35,313 nt of DNA, taken from JAKJGV01 sp964617565 (GTDB lineage: Bacteria; Verrucomicrobiota; Kiritimatiellia; CAIQIC01; JAGNIJ01). Below the pieces are notes generated by a model. That model had not been told where the DNA came from. It made no database searches and saw only the letters and a list, made by a program, of their open reading frames with translations. Numbering within the stretch: the stretch's first letter is position 1; the number at the start of each line of letters is the position of its first letter. This document shows positions 6,306 to 14,790 of the stretch, one piece after another. The stretch covers positions 1-35,313 of the forward strand of contig CAZTYH010000026.1 in NCBI GenBank assembly GCA_964617565.1. Direction: 5' to 3'. The position numbers and the translations under genes were made by a program.

Positions 6306-6644
6306 ATGGCAATCGGCTTCAGGGAATATCAGTCCGGCGCTTTTGAAACGGCAGTTTATCCGAATCGCGGGAAAGGCAATTGGACGTATGCCGGGCTGGG
6401 GCTTGCCGGCGAAACGGGCGAGATCAGCGAAAAGCTGAAAAAGGCGATTCGCGACGACGGCGGGGTGATTACCGAAGAGCGCAAAGGTGCGCTGAAGAAA
6501 GAGCTGGGCGATGTGCTCTGGTATGTCGCGGCGCTATGCACGGAGCTGAATCTGGATATGCAGGAGGTCGCGGAGGAGAATCTTGCAAAGCTGGCGAAGC
6601 GCAAGGCGGAATCGCAGCTTCACGGCGACGGCGACGATCGGTAG
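6306..6644 (+). CDS. MazG-like nucleotide pyrophosphohydrolase
   Basis: This 112-residue, single-domain protein belongs to the all-alpha NTP pyrophosphohydrolase group. The magnesium-binding acidic pattern is visible: Glu36 and Glu39 in GLAGETGEISEK, then Glu66 and Asp69 in KKELGDVLWY. Such enzymes remove pyrophosphate from nucleoside triphosphates, often house-cleaning damaged ones. AGGAGG lies 8 bases before the ATG at 6306 and fixes the start, excluding an open upstream extension. It stands alone between a divergent receiver gene and a convergent protease gene. The substrate cannot be told from the sequence. Confidence 0.85.
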   Translation: MAIGFREYQSGAFETAVYPNRGKGNWTYAGLGLAGETGEISEKLKKAIRDDGGVITEERKGALKKELGDVLWYVAALCTELNLDMQEVAEENLAKLAKRKAESQLHGDGDDR

Positions 6645-6657
6645 CGATATTGCGTGA

Positions 6658-7332
6658 TCAGGCTCCGAAGGGCAGGAGCACGAACACGAGCAGGTCCCAC
6701 GCGGTGTGACTCACGGCGTTCGCGAGCGGTGACTCGAAGCGATTATACATCCATCCCCAGAAAGCGCCCGCCACCAATGCCGCTGTCACGAGCATGAAAT
6801 TTCCGCTGAAAACATGCGCCAGTCCATACAGCGCGGTAGTTATTCCGAGCCCCCATGCCTTGCCGGTGCGTTGAGTGATATTGCGTTGAAGATAGGCCCG
6901 CCAGAAGATTTCTTCGCCGGGGCCGATAACCAACGCAAGGAAAAGAACGATCTGCGCTGTCCGGGCGGTTTCTTTTTGCGCGTAGATGGATGAGATTTCC
7001 GCGCCCGCGAACGGGAGCACGAAGCGGGTTGCAAAATATCCGGCAAGGAAAACGAAGTAGAGAGCGATCGCGGAAACCAGGCCCAGGACTGTTTTTTGCA
7101 GCGGATGGGCGCGCAGATCGGCGCGCAGCAGGCGCGAGTGAGCGCGGTCGAGCGCAAATGCCAGGAGGTTGAGTATGGCGACGGAAGCTGCCATGCGCGG
7201 CCAGAAGCCGGGTTGCCTGAAGTGCGCCGGCACGAAAAGCCAGCCGAAGAGGCCGAGCGCAAGCAGGGCCATGAAGGTGACGCGCCGCAGAGCGATGCGT
7301 TCGCTGAATGATTTGCCTTGAGCTAGATCCAT
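6658..7332 (-). CDS. CPBP-family intramembrane metalloprotease
   Basis: This 224-residue protein has several hydrophobic segments and the CPBP (Abi/CAAX protease) motifs: Glu140-Glu141 and Arg145 in GPGEEIFWRAYLQ, His163 in GLAHVFSGN, and His199 in SPLANAVSHTAWD. All candidate metal and catalytic residues are present. Known members cleave prenylated proteins, process peptides or act as membrane scaffolds. The start overlaps the end of the MenA-like gene by 10 bases, so the two are probably translated together. Prenyl-lipid synthesis and a CAAX-like protease in one operon may be more than chance, but no prenylated substrate is visible. Confidence 0.85.
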   Translation of the reverse strand: MDLAQGKSFSERIALRRVTFMALLALGLFGWLFVPAHFRQPGFWPRMAASVAILNLLAFALDRAHSRLLRADLRAHPLQKTVLGLVSAIALYFVFLAGYFATRFVLPFAGAEISSIYAQKETARTAQIVLFLALVIGPGEEIFWRAYLQRNITQRTGKAWGLGITTALYGLAHVFSGNFMLVTAALVAGAFWGWMYNRFESPLANAVSHTAWDLLVFVLLPFGA

Positions 7333-8285
7333 CGCGCGAGCACCGGGGCGGCGAGTACGCCCGCTGAATAGAGAAGGCCGAAAACCAAGTTCAGTTGCGC
7401 GGTCGCGCCGTCCAGCGCGACAAAGTCCGTCGGGTTTGCCGGCGCACGTCGGCTTAACGCCTTACGCCAGAGTTTAAGCGCAAGCGGCAGCGCGAGCAGT
7501 ACGACGGCGGATGCAATCGGCATGGGCGGACCGAGCCGGGGAATTCGCGTCAGGGGAATCGAGAGCAGCACCAGCGCGAAAGAACCGAACAAGAGGCTGC
7601 CGTAATAGGTCAGCGAGCCTCGATCTCCCAGCAGGGCCGCAACGGTCTTGATCCGCCCCTCATTATCGGATGTGATATCGCGCCAATTATTCGCGTGAAG
7701 AATCGCAACCACGAGCAGGGCCACCGGAATGGCTCGAAGGGCGGGGATCCATGAAGGCGTTCCGGTTTGTACGACCCATGCGCCCAATGCGCCGAGAATA
7801 CCGAAGTTGAGAAAGACGGCCAGGTCGCCCAGTGCACGATACTTCAGAGAAAGCGGGGGGACCGTGTATGAGACGCCAATGATCAAGCCGACGACACCAA
7901 TCCACAAAAGGGCGGGGCCAGTCATCCAGGCGAGGACGAGGCCTGCCAGTGATCCGGCCGCCAGCAGTGTCAGCGCTCCCGCGAGGGCCTGCCTGCCGGA
8001 GATCAGGCCCCGGACGATGGCGCCACTGACGGGCGTAACGGTTTTGTCCAGGCCGCGGCGGAAGTCATTGATGTCTCCGAGAATATTCGCCCCGGCATGC
8101 AGGCTCATCATGGCCAGCACGGCCAGCACGAAACGCGGGAGGTGGAAGGGGGCTGCGCCCGCCGCAACCGCGAGCGCGGTGCCGAGCAGAACAGGAATTA
8201 CCGATGCGGGAAAAGAGAAGGGGCGTACGGCTATGAGCCAGCGCTTGAGCCCTGAGGTCCGAGCGTCGGGTGAAGGGGTGTTCAT
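7323..8285 (-). CDS. menA: UbiA-family prenyltransferase, MenA-like
   Basis: This 320-residue integral membrane protein has about eight hydrophobic segments. The first Asp-rich motif is Asn67..Asp71..Asp74..Asp80 in NILGDINDFRRGLD. The second is Asn199-Asn200..Arg202-Asp203..Asp207 in NNWRDITSDNEG. The NNxRD form is typical of 1,4-dihydroxy-2-naphthoate prenyltransferase (MenA), which attaches the isoprenoid tail in menaquinone synthesis. Other UbiA enzymes share the fold, so substrate is inferred. No other men gene is in the window. A promoter-like TTGAGC/TATAGT pair sits just before the ATG, leaving almost no untranslated leader. Confidence 0.8.
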   Translation of the reverse strand: MNTPSPDARTSGLKRWLIAVRPFSFPASVIPVLLGTALAVAAGAAPFHLPRFVLAVLAMMSLHAGANILGDINDFRRGLDKTVTPVSGAIVRGLISGRQALAGALTLLAAGSLAGLVLAWMTGPALLWIGVVGLIIGVSYTVPPLSLKYRALGDLAVFLNFGILGALGAWVVQTGTPSWIPALRAIPVALLVVAILHANNWRDITSDNEGRIKTVAALLGDRGSLTYYGSLLFGSFALVLLSIPLTRIPRLGPPMPIASAVVLLALPLALKLWRKALSRRAPANPTDFVALDGATAQLNLVFGLLYSAGVLAAPVLARWI

Positions 8286-8294
8286 TTCGGATGT

Positions 8295-8322
8295 ACTATA
8301 CCATCACGCATGCGTTGCTCAA
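8295..8322 (-). promoter_or_regulatory. Candidate promoter of the menA-CPBP operon
   Basis: On the minus strand, TTGAGC (8322-8317) and TATAGT (8300-8295) are 16 bases apart. The expected start point lies only a few bases before the ATG at 8285, so the mRNA may be nearly leaderless. Confidence 0.45.
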
Positions 8323-8407
8323 GTTGCGAGAAGCCATGCCATGGAAAATGGTTTTCAAAGCACGTGGTGTTTGACACAATGCAACCATACAGAGCGGGGA
8401 GAGAACT

Positions 8408-8605
8408 ATGGAACTTGTAATAGCGTTAGGCCTTGTCTTGATCCTCGGAGGCTGGATCTGCGTGTTGAAGAAGCAGTTGTCCGATCTATCAGATCGCATT
8501 GCGATCATGGAAGCCGAGCGCGAGGCCAAGAGTCCTCGCAGCAAGAGAGCGGATACGGGCGACGAGAAGCCCGGCCCCGGTATTGCAACCTTTACAATAG
8601 AATAG
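8408..8605 (+). CDS. Small membrane-anchored protein of unknown function
   Basis: This 65-residue frame starts MELVIALGLVLILGGWICV, a single hydrophobic anchor, then a short charged helix with coiled-coil character (KKQLSDLSDRIAIMEAEREA) and a polar tail. GGGGAGAG lies just upstream of the ATG. It ends 19 bases before the next gene's ATG and probably shares its transcript. I do not recognise a family. The anchor-plus-helix layout is plausible for a real small protein, but length alone is weak evidence. Confidence 0.5.
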   Translation: MELVIALGLVLILGGWICVLKKQLSDLSDRIAIMEAEREAKSPRSKRADTGDEKPGPGIATFTIE

Positions 8606-8624
8606 CTTGCCACATCGCAACGCC

Positions 8625-9221
8625 ATGCAGGAAGTTCTTGATCATGAAGCGGGCGATGGGAACGGGCAGTTGACGTTTCACAAGCTCTGTAAATTGCTGA
8701 CCAAGCCGCCGGGCTACGTGCGCAGCCTTCAAGCCAATCTCCAGTTGCCGCAACCTCCCAAGGGAGAAGGCTACAGCCGGGCTTACGCGGCATTCATGGA
8801 GCGAGCCATTTCGCTGCGCACCTTCAGCGTGCCGATCGAGGATATCGCCGATGCGCTCCACAAGGAGAAAAAGATTCTTGAACTGCTGCACGTGGATTCG
8901 ATCGCCAGTTCGCCGACCTGGTATCTTGACGGATGCGGTCGCGACGAAGCGCATACCGATCGCCACCTGCTCCTTACGGGATATGACCTGGGCTTTCCCC
9001 TGAATGCGGATGTCATCCAGTCGAACCTCGACTTCGGGCCGCGCGACAACGAGCTCTTTGCGCGCCATGAAATGGGAGAGGATATCCGGCGGGTATTGCG
9101 ATTGTACGTGAAGCTGCTGGACAAGATTCGCGAACGCGTAGTCCAGGAAAAGCCGGTGCTGGAGCGTGCCCTGTTCTGGTCGGAGGAAGCCTTCTGGTCG
9201 CCTGTCGAACGATCCCGCTGA
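8625..9221 (+). CDS. Unrecognised protein with a MerR-like N-terminal region
   Basis: This 198-residue soluble protein (from the ATG at 8625; an in-frame TTG at 8607 is an alternative) has no signal or membrane segment. Residues 10-80 resemble a MerR-type winged helix: a short helix and turn (LTKPPGYVRSLQANLQLPQP), a Gly-rich wing (KGEGYSRAY), then a helix with ISLRTFSVPIEDIADALHKEK, like the MerR pattern of a helix followed by LGF-SLEEI. The C-terminal half (YLDGCGRDEAHTDRHLLLTGYDL) is unfamiliar and ends in a helix-rich stretch. DNA binding is a guess. It follows the small membrane protein gene closely. Confidence 0.6.
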   Translation: MQEVLDHEAGDGNGQLTFHKLCKLLTKPPGYVRSLQANLQLPQPPKGEGYSRAYAAFMERAISLRTFSVPIEDIADALHKEKKILELLHVDSIASSPTWYLDGCGRDEAHTDRHLLLTGYDLGFPLNADVIQSNLDFGPRDNELFARHEMGEDIRRVLRLYVKLLDKIRERVVQEKPVLERALFWSEEAFWSPVERSR

Positions 9222-9236
9222 AGCGGTGCGCCCCGG

Positions 9237-9587
9237 TCAGCGAAGTGCCGCGAGAGCTTCTTCCCGGCTTCCGTAAATCAGCAGTTCCTTGCCGAGATGC
9301 AGAAGATCCAGGGTGCGGACCATTTTCTTGTCCACTCCGAGCAGGACGAATTTGCCCAGCGTATGACCGATCTGCCTGTAGTACTTGAGCAGCAGCCCGA
9401 TCGCACGGCTGTTGAGATAGGTCAGTTCCGTGCAATCGAGCAGGACACGTGCCTGCGGCACGGCAGCCACGGGGTCCATCTTCTCCTTGAATACCTCGAT
9501 GTACTCGGAGTCCACGGGCCCCGAAAGGCGCACGACCGTGACATCGCCTTCCCTGGAGACCATTACCTGGAGAGATTTTGCCGTCAT
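9237..9587 (-). CDS. STAS-domain protein (anti-sigma factor antagonist type)
   Basis: This 116-residue protein is a single STAS domain. VTVVRLSGPVDSEYIEVFKEKM is the first strand and helix, ARVLLDCTELTYLNSRAIGLLL the core with candidate phospho-acceptor Ser60, and a closing region resembles FVLLGVDKKMVRTLDLLHL. Such proteins bind a switch kinase when unphosphorylated and release a sigma factor or other target. GGGAG lies 7 bases before the ATG. It follows the histidine kinase gene in the same direction (58 bases apart). It differs from the STAS protein at 17769. No RsbW-type kinase is in the window. Confidence 0.85.
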   Translation of the reverse strand: MTAKSLQVMVSREGDVTVVRLSGPVDSEYIEVFKEKMDPVAAVPQARVLLDCTELTYLNSRAIGLLLKYYRQIGHTLGKFVLLGVDKKMVRTLDLLHLGKELLIYGSREEALAALR

Positions 9588-9645
9588 GAGATCACTCCCG
9601 TACTGTTCATCAGGATAACGTACAGGACCTCCCCTTGCGAATCAA

Positions 9646-10791
9646 TTATGGAGAGGGTTGTGCGCCTGCCGTGGGGGTGGGGAGCGCGATATGGAAGGTG
9701 GTTCCGCTGCCCATGGCGGTTTCGAACGTGAGTGTGCCGCCGTGTGCTTCGACGATGGACTTGGCAATGGCCATGCCTAGACCGGTTCCCTTGGCTTTAC
9801 CCATCGTGGCAAAGGGCTCGAACAAGGTGCTGCGCATGGCTTCCGGGATGCCGGGGCCGTTGTCCGAAACGGATATGTCAATGGAGGAGCCTTGATCCTC
9901 GGTGTGGATTGAAATTTTTCCCGGCAGGTTGTCAAACGCCTCGACCGCGTTGTTGATCAGGTTCTGAAACACGCGAAGGAGCTTGTCGCTGTCCACTTCA
10001 ACGGTTTTGGGAACGGCATCAACGGAGAGCGTCACGCGCATGCGATCCAGGTATTCGTGATTGTAGGTCTGAAGCCGGCCGAGCACCTCGGCAATCTGAA
10101 GCGGTTTGCGATTGAGTTGAGTGCGCCCGCGCGAAAACTCGAGAATTTCTTCCACGAGCGTCTGCATGCGGCCGAGTTGAGATTCCAGCAGGTCGCAGTG
10201 TTCGGTCAGGTCTTCAGGTGGATCACGGCGGAGCATGTCGGTAACAAGTTGGATCACGCAGAAGGGGCTCTTGAGGTCGTGGATAATTCGGTCCGCCATT
10301 TCGCCGATGAGGGTCATGCGTTCTTTGCGCAGGCGTTCCTCGACATAGCGTTCGTTGATGTCGCGCACCTTGGCGATGATGTGCAGGGCGACCTTGAGGA
10401 CCCCTTGACCGCCGGTCGTATTGAAGACGCGGATGACGGTTTCGCGGGGAAGTCGCGCGAGCACGGTGTCGTCCTCCGCGGCGAAGGCGCCGGCGCTGCG
10501 CGGATGACCGTCGAGTACGCCGAATTCGCCGAAGAAATCGTTGGGCCGGACGAAGGCCAGGAACTGGGGTTTGCCCGAAGAGTCTTTTTTCATCAGGCGC
10601 ACGGTGCCCTTGAGCACGAGGTAAATGGAGTCGGCCAGATCGCCTTCGTGGAATATCAGGTCATCGCATTCCAGCGTGATGATTTGCGCCGCCTCCGCGA
10701 GCTGGCTTGCGGGAACGTCGTCAAAGAAGGCAAGAAACGTGTGCCTTCGCAGGTCGCTCATCGCTGTGTCGTTCGTGGGCATCGTTGCCAT
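9646..10791 (-). CDS. Histidine kinase with N-terminal cyclic-nucleotide-binding domain
   Basis: From the ATG at 10791 this is a 381-residue soluble kinase. Residues 18-125 form a cyclic-nucleotide-binding domain with EGDLADSIYLVLKG and the phosphate-binding cassette FGEFGVLDGHPRSA, in which Glu89 and Arg98 are the ligand-contact residues of the family. A helical linker leads to the H-box (His171 in IIHDLKSP), then the ATPase domain with N-box (NLINNAVEAF, 277-286), G1 (DNGPGIP, 310-316) and G2 (GKAKGTGLGMAIAK). All key residues are present. No membrane segment is seen, so the signal is cytoplasmic, probably cAMP. The start is uncertain: ATGs at 10782 and 10761 are also possible. A divergent operon nearby encodes an adenylate cyclase. 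Confidence 0.9.
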   Translation of the reverse strand: MATMPTNDTAMSDLRRHTFLAFFDDVPASQLAEAAQIITLECDDLIFHEGDLADSIYLVLKGTVRLMKKDSSGKPQFLAFVRPNDFFGEFGVLDGHPRSAGAFAAEDDTVLARLPRETVIRVFNTTGGQGVLKVALHIIAKVRDINERYVEERLRKERMTLIGEMADRIIHDLKSPFCVIQLVTDMLRRDPPEDLTEHCDLLESQLGRMQTLVEEILEFSRGRTQLNRKPLQIAEVLGRLQTYNHEYLDRMRVTLSVDAVPKTVEVDSDKLLRVFQNLINNAVEAFDNLPGKISIHTEDQGSSIDISVSDNGPGIPEAMRSTLFEPFATMGKAKGTGLGMAIAKSIVEAHGGTLTFETAMGSGTTFHIALPTPTAGAQPSP

Positions 10792-10852
10792 TGCGCGATA
10801 CAGGGAAGATGAATACCAGAACTTGCGTTGCGCGTCGAGAGCGCGGCGCACC

Positions 10853-10880
10853 CTGACCACACTTTGCAAAGTGTGGTCAG
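10853..10880. promoter_or_regulatory. Perfect 28-bp palindrome between divergent transcription units
   Basis: CTGACCACACTTTG is followed at once by its exact reverse complement CAAAGTGTGGTCAG, with no loop. It lies between the histidine kinase start and the TPR/barrel gene start, 62 bases before the latter. A loopless perfect dyad suits a dimeric protein site better than an RNA hairpin. The DNA has no T-run after it. Confidence 0.6.
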
Positions 10881-10942
10881 TGGGGCGTTTGAGTTTTTTA
10901 CGCCGCACGGGTAATATCCATGCTCCAGCAGGGAGGCTTCAC

Positions 10943-12250
10943 ATGAAGAGGATTCGGCCGGCGTTGTGGATCTGCTTGTTCATCGCCTTTTCCATGGCGT
11001 GCGAAGCGGAGGTCCCGACGATTCAGGATGGATGGACCGCATACGAGGCCGGCGATTTCACGCGCGCGTACGAGGTGTTCAGCGGCCTGCTCCGTGAAAC
11101 TCCGCAAAGCGAGTCCGTCAATTTCGCATACGGCATGTCGGCTCTCGCGCTGGACCGGCTTTCGCACGCCCTGTTCGCCTTCGAGCGGGTGCTCATGATG
11201 AATCCCGACAATCATCGCGCGCGACTGGAGTTGGCCCGAACCTATACCGCGATGGAGCAATACGGGATGGCGCGCCGGGAGTTCCAGCGTGTCATGGAAG
11301 CCGGGCCGCCGGAGCAGGTGCAGCGGAACATCGAAAGATATCTTGCCTACATGGACCGCCGGACGAAGCGATGGAGTGGCGGCGGCCAACTCGGGCTGAG
11401 TGTTTTTCATGACGACAATGTCAATGTCGGCCCGTCCTCGCGGTTCATTGAAACGGTAATCGGCGTGCTGGAGGTGGCCGATGGATCGCAACCGAAAGAA
11501 TCGTGGGGCGCCTCGCTGGGCGCATCGGCTTCGGCAACCTACGATGCGGGCGCACGGGGTGGATGGTTGTTCACGGGCGGGTTCACGGGATACGGAAACT
11601 GGCTGGCCGATGCGTCGGACCAGGAGATCGGTTATGCGCGCGTTGAAGCGGGCTTCCGTCACGTGTCTTCGCGGGTTCTGCTGGATCTGCCGGTAAAGTG
11701 CGACTACCTGGAGGTCGGGCACGAGCGTTACCTGCTTATCGGCGGGTTCGAGCCCTCCCTCCTGTTCGCCGCTTCGCCGGAATGGCATCACATCACGCGA
11801 CTGGTACTGGAACAGCGTGAGTACCGCGAAGGCGATAGCCGGGATGGACCCTACTACCGGGCGGAACAGACGCTGAAGCGCTTCTTCGGGCAGGGGGCGC
11901 GAAGCCTGGCCCTGACCGCCGGTTACTATTATGAAGATGCACAGGTGAAGGCGCACGAGGCGCATGGATTTGACGTGGCTCTTGGCGGCGAGGCGCGGAT
12001 CGCTTCGCGAACAACGGTGTACGGGTTCGGCCAGTACAAGACGATGTCCTACCAGGACAAGCTCCTGCCCGGCATCCAGGACAAGGACCGCAGCGATAAC
12101 CAGTGGCAGGCGGTGGTCGGCATCATGCAGTCGCTTTCCGACGGTTGGGGCGTAACGCTCAACTACCGTCGGGTTAACAACAATTCGAATTTCGGTTTAT
12201 ATGAATACGAGAGGAATGTGTTCTCCCTGAGCACTTATCTGCAGTTTTGA
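10943..12250 (+). CDS. TPR protein with C-terminal outer-membrane beta-barrel (Slam-like)
   Basis: This 435-residue protein has a signal peptide (about residues 1-22), two or three TPR-like helical pairs at about 28-125 (AYEAGDFTRAYEVFSGLL; DRLSHALFAFERVLMMNPDN; QYGMARREFQRVM), then a region of alternating strands from about 145 that ends in the aromatic C-terminus NVFSLSTYLQF. That layout resembles surface lipoprotein assembly modifiers (Slam, DUF560). GGGAGG lies 6 bases before the ATG at 10943. Only 11 bases separate it from the FecR-domain gene. If it is Slam-like, the FecR protein could be its cargo; this is inference. Another possibility is a TPR-porin of unknown role. Confidence 0.7.
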   Translation: MKRIRPALWICLFIAFSMACEAEVPTIQDGWTAYEAGDFTRAYEVFSGLLRETPQSESVNFAYGMSALALDRLSHALFAFERVLMMNPDNHRARLELARTYTAMEQYGMARREFQRVMEAGPPEQVQRNIERYLAYMDRRTKRWSGGGQLGLSVFHDDNVNVGPSSRFIETVIGVLEVADGSQPKESWGASLGASASATYDAGARGGWLFTGGFTGYGNWLADASDQEIGYARVEAGFRHVSSRVLLDLPVKCDYLEVGHERYLLIGGFEPSLLFAASPEWHHITRLVLEQREYREGDSRDGPYYRAEQTLKRFFGQGARSLALTAGYYYEDAQVKAHEAHGFDVALGGEARIASRTTVYGFGQYKTMSYQDKLLPGIQDKDRSDNQWQAVVGIMQSLSDGWGVTLNYRRVNNNSNFGLYEYERNVFSLSTYLQF

Positions 12251-12261
12251 AAGGGGGCGTT

Positions 12262-14724
12262 ATGAAACGTTGTTTTTATTTTGTTCTGCCCCTGATTGTC
12301 GCGCTTGCGGCACAGGCTGTCTCCGCCGCCGAACCCATCGGCGTGGTGGTCGGGCTGCAGGGCTGTGTGCAGGCCGCTTCGCCGGATGGAACAACAAGAA
12401 CGCTCAAGCTGCGGGAATCTGTGTTCATGGGAGACACTCTCCGCACAGGCGAAGGAGCGAAACTCCAGGTGGTTTTCAGCGACGATTCGCTCTTTTCGCT
12501 GGGAGAAAAAACGGAAGCGGTGCTGGATGAATATGTTTACGCGCCTGCCCGGGCAAAAGAGAACACCATGATCATCCGCATGCTGCGCGGATTCTCGCGC
12601 ATCGTGACGGGGCGCATCACCGATCTGAATCCTGATCGCTTCACCGTGAAAACCGGCAGAGCCACCATCGGTATCCGGGGCTGCGAGCTGGGTTTCTGGT
12701 GCGGGGACGAGTCGGATCGGGTCTATGTGGTTCGCGTGCCGCGAGGTCGCCTTGTGCGAATCACGTCGTCGAAAGGCGCCCATTGGGATCTGCGCGGTCC
12801 GGGGTGGATGGAGGTTTGGGATGACGGCCGCGCAAAGCGCGGGATGTTGACGGATGAGGACATCCAGACGCTTTCAGACGGCACGACGCCGTCCGGCGAG
12901 CCGGAGAGCGAAGAGGCTTCCGGAGAACAAGGTGAGCCTCAAAAAGGACCGCGGGAAAGCGAAGAGGAACAGGACGAACCCTCGCCGCCCACAACCGAGA
13001 CAACGACCGGGAATCCGGCCGAGGCGCTGCGAGACGAGGTGATAAACGATCCGGCGAATCCTGAATCCCAATTGGTGGAACCGCAGAATCAGCCGGCGGC
13101 TCCTGTGCAGCCGGCCGCCCCGTCCGCAATGTTGAAGGGTGGTGGCGTGGGCGGAAGCTATGTGGATATGACCCAGTATGCGGCGCTGAACAACGTCGTT
13201 GTATATGATCGTGTGACCGGCACGCTGGGAGACGGCTTCACCAGCGTGGATATCGAAGGGCGGCGGGTGGATGCGAATGGAATTGCGTATGCACCCTTCA
13301 TCGTTTCGTTCAGGGATATACCGCTGGCGCAGTTCGGCGGGCGAGAGTGGTACGAGGGATGGGTGTCGCGCGACGTGTCGCCCGGGGTGCGCATCGCGAA
13401 TGACAACCTGCAGGAGTTTGTCGTTCGCACCGACCGCAACAAGGAAGACCAGCGATTATTGTACTGGGGGTATCCCGCTTCGGCATTTGCGGGCTCCACG
13501 TTGCCTGCGGATCGAGCGATGAAATATGAAGTCACGCTCTCACTGTTTCCCCCGCGCACGCCCGTGCCTCACGATCCGGCTTCGGAGTTAAGACAGGGGC
13601 TGCTGGTCCTGAATACGCGAACCGGTGGTTTTTATGTGGAGAATCCGGGAGGCAGACCCTTCTTCGGGCCGATATCCGATCTGCAGTTCTTCGGCCGGCA
13701 GTCGCAGGGCGTAGGGGCCACGCTGCTTAACTCCGCAACCATTATGAACGATCCCGGTTATGTGGCTTTAGCCCTGGCTGGATTCCGGCGTGCGGGCAGC
13801 GAGATTCCCGTTGAATCAGGCGGCTGGTCGCGCTTCGGCTATGCGGCGTCCATCGGGGTGCCCATTGATTTCGCCGCTCCGATACGCGAGCTGCATTCGG
13901 CCGCATACGGCAGCGATGATCCGTTGCTTGTGGAGCGACAAGTTGTCATGCATTTGAATCGCCTGGCCGCGCAATACAATTTGGATCTTGATCTGCGTGT
14001 CTTTGAGAATCCGGCTGCGCCGACGATCAACGATCTCAGATTGCTCGCGCCTTCGTTCAGTACGTTTGTGGACGGCTTCCGCTACGGTGCGTCTATCCGG
14101 AATCCACAGGTCCGCGCGGACCTGTATGGCGGGGGCGTCGGCGAAAACTGGACATGGGGCGAGTGGGATGGCGAGCAGACCGTGGATCACGGCGGCGGGA
14201 GTCTGATGCACGAAGAGACGCACGGACATTACGTCGTCGGCGATACGCTCTCCGCCGCGGCCTTTCAATTGCTGGTGGACGGCGCCGCCGGTTATAATCT
14301 GCACACGCCGTCTGATCGTCCAGGGCACGTCATGGCAACGATCAGTTCCGGCAATTACCTCTCGCGGATTTTCGGAACGGCGATGCTGAATGTCACGATT
14401 CCCGGTGGCGGCGCTTCGCCGACATGGTCCGGCGCATTCCATGCGGGCGACATGACCGCGGGCGATTTCATGGATGTCGTTTACGGCACGCGCCTTATCA
14501 GCGCGAACGGACATCTTTCCGGAACGGGGCCGGATTCGTATGCGCTCCGCGCCAACGGCACCGTTTACGGGATGGGCACCTTGACCGCCTCGGACATCAC
14601 CGGAAGCCTCGTGGGCCCGGGAACGGGCGCGCGCCCGGTAACCGGCGCGATAGGAAGCGGACGTTTTGCGCATGGCGACGGAACCGTGATCAACTTCACC
14701 TACGGCACGGACCTTGTACCGTGA
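12262..14724 (+). CDS. Secreted FecR-domain protein with long unrecognised C-terminal region
   Basis: This 820-residue protein starts MKRCFYFVLPLIVALAAQAVSA, a signal peptide. Residues 25-165 form a FecR domain (VFMGDTLRTGEGAKLQVVFSDDS; FTVKTGRATIGIRGCELGF). Residues 205-290 are an acidic, Pro-rich linker. The remaining 530 residues are rich in Gly, Trp and Tyr, with WTWGEWDGEQ, HEETHGHYVVGD and a C-terminal string of Gly/Thr-rich strands that suggest beta structure. I do not recognise this part. AAGGGGG before the ATG supports the start. In this family periplasmic FecR domains occur outside iron uptake, often next to CHASE2 cyclases, as here. Confidence 0.8.
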   Translation: MKRCFYFVLPLIVALAAQAVSAAEPIGVVVGLQGCVQAASPDGTTRTLKLRESVFMGDTLRTGEGAKLQVVFSDDSLFSLGEKTEAVLDEYVYAPARAKENTMIIRMLRGFSRIVTGRITDLNPDRFTVKTGRATIGIRGCELGFWCGDESDRVYVVRVPRGRLVRITSSKGAHWDLRGPGWMEVWDDGRAKRGMLTDEDIQTLSDGTTPSGEPESEEASGEQGEPQKGPRESEEEQDEPSPPTTETTTGNPAEALRDEVINDPANPESQLVEPQNQPAAPVQPAAPSAMLKGGGVGGSYVDMTQYAALNNVVVYDRVTGTLGDGFTSVDIEGRRVDANGIAYAPFIVSFRDIPLAQFGGREWYEGWVSRDVSPGVRIANDNLQEFVVRTDRNKEDQRLLYWGYPASAFAGSTLPADRAMKYEVTLSLFPPRTPVPHDPASELRQGLLVLNTRTGGFYVENPGGRPFFGPISDLQFFGRQSQGVGATLLNSATIMNDPGYVALALAGFRRAGSEIPVESGGWSRFGYAASIGVPIDFAAPIRELHSAAYGSDDPLLVERQVVMHLNRLAAQYNLDLDLRVFENPAAPTINDLRLLAPSFSTFVDGFRYGASIRNPQVRADLYGGGVGENWTWGEWDGEQTVDHGGGSLMHEETHGHYVVGDTLSAAAFQLLVDGAAGYNLHTPSDRPGHVMATISSGNYLSRIFGTAMLNVTIPGGGASPTWSGAFHAGDMTAGDFMDVVYGTRLISANGHLSGTGPDSYALRANGTVYGMGTLTASDITGSLVGPGTGARPVTGAIGSGRFAHGDGTVINFTYGTDLVP

Positions 14725-14790
14725 ACAAAATGACGGTATCGTGGCCCGCATGCAGACAGGGATTGCTGGTGCAAAGGCTGGAGCGCGCCG

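Noticed and set aside
10853..10880. CRP/FNR-type binding site
   Set aside because: The palindrome lacks the spaced TGTGA/TCACA or TTGAT/ATCAA half-sites; only the dyad is supported.
10898..11965. A 355-codon minus-strand frame opposite the TPR/barrel gene
   Set aside because: Shadow frame; the plus strand has a ribosome binding site, signal peptide and TPR pattern.
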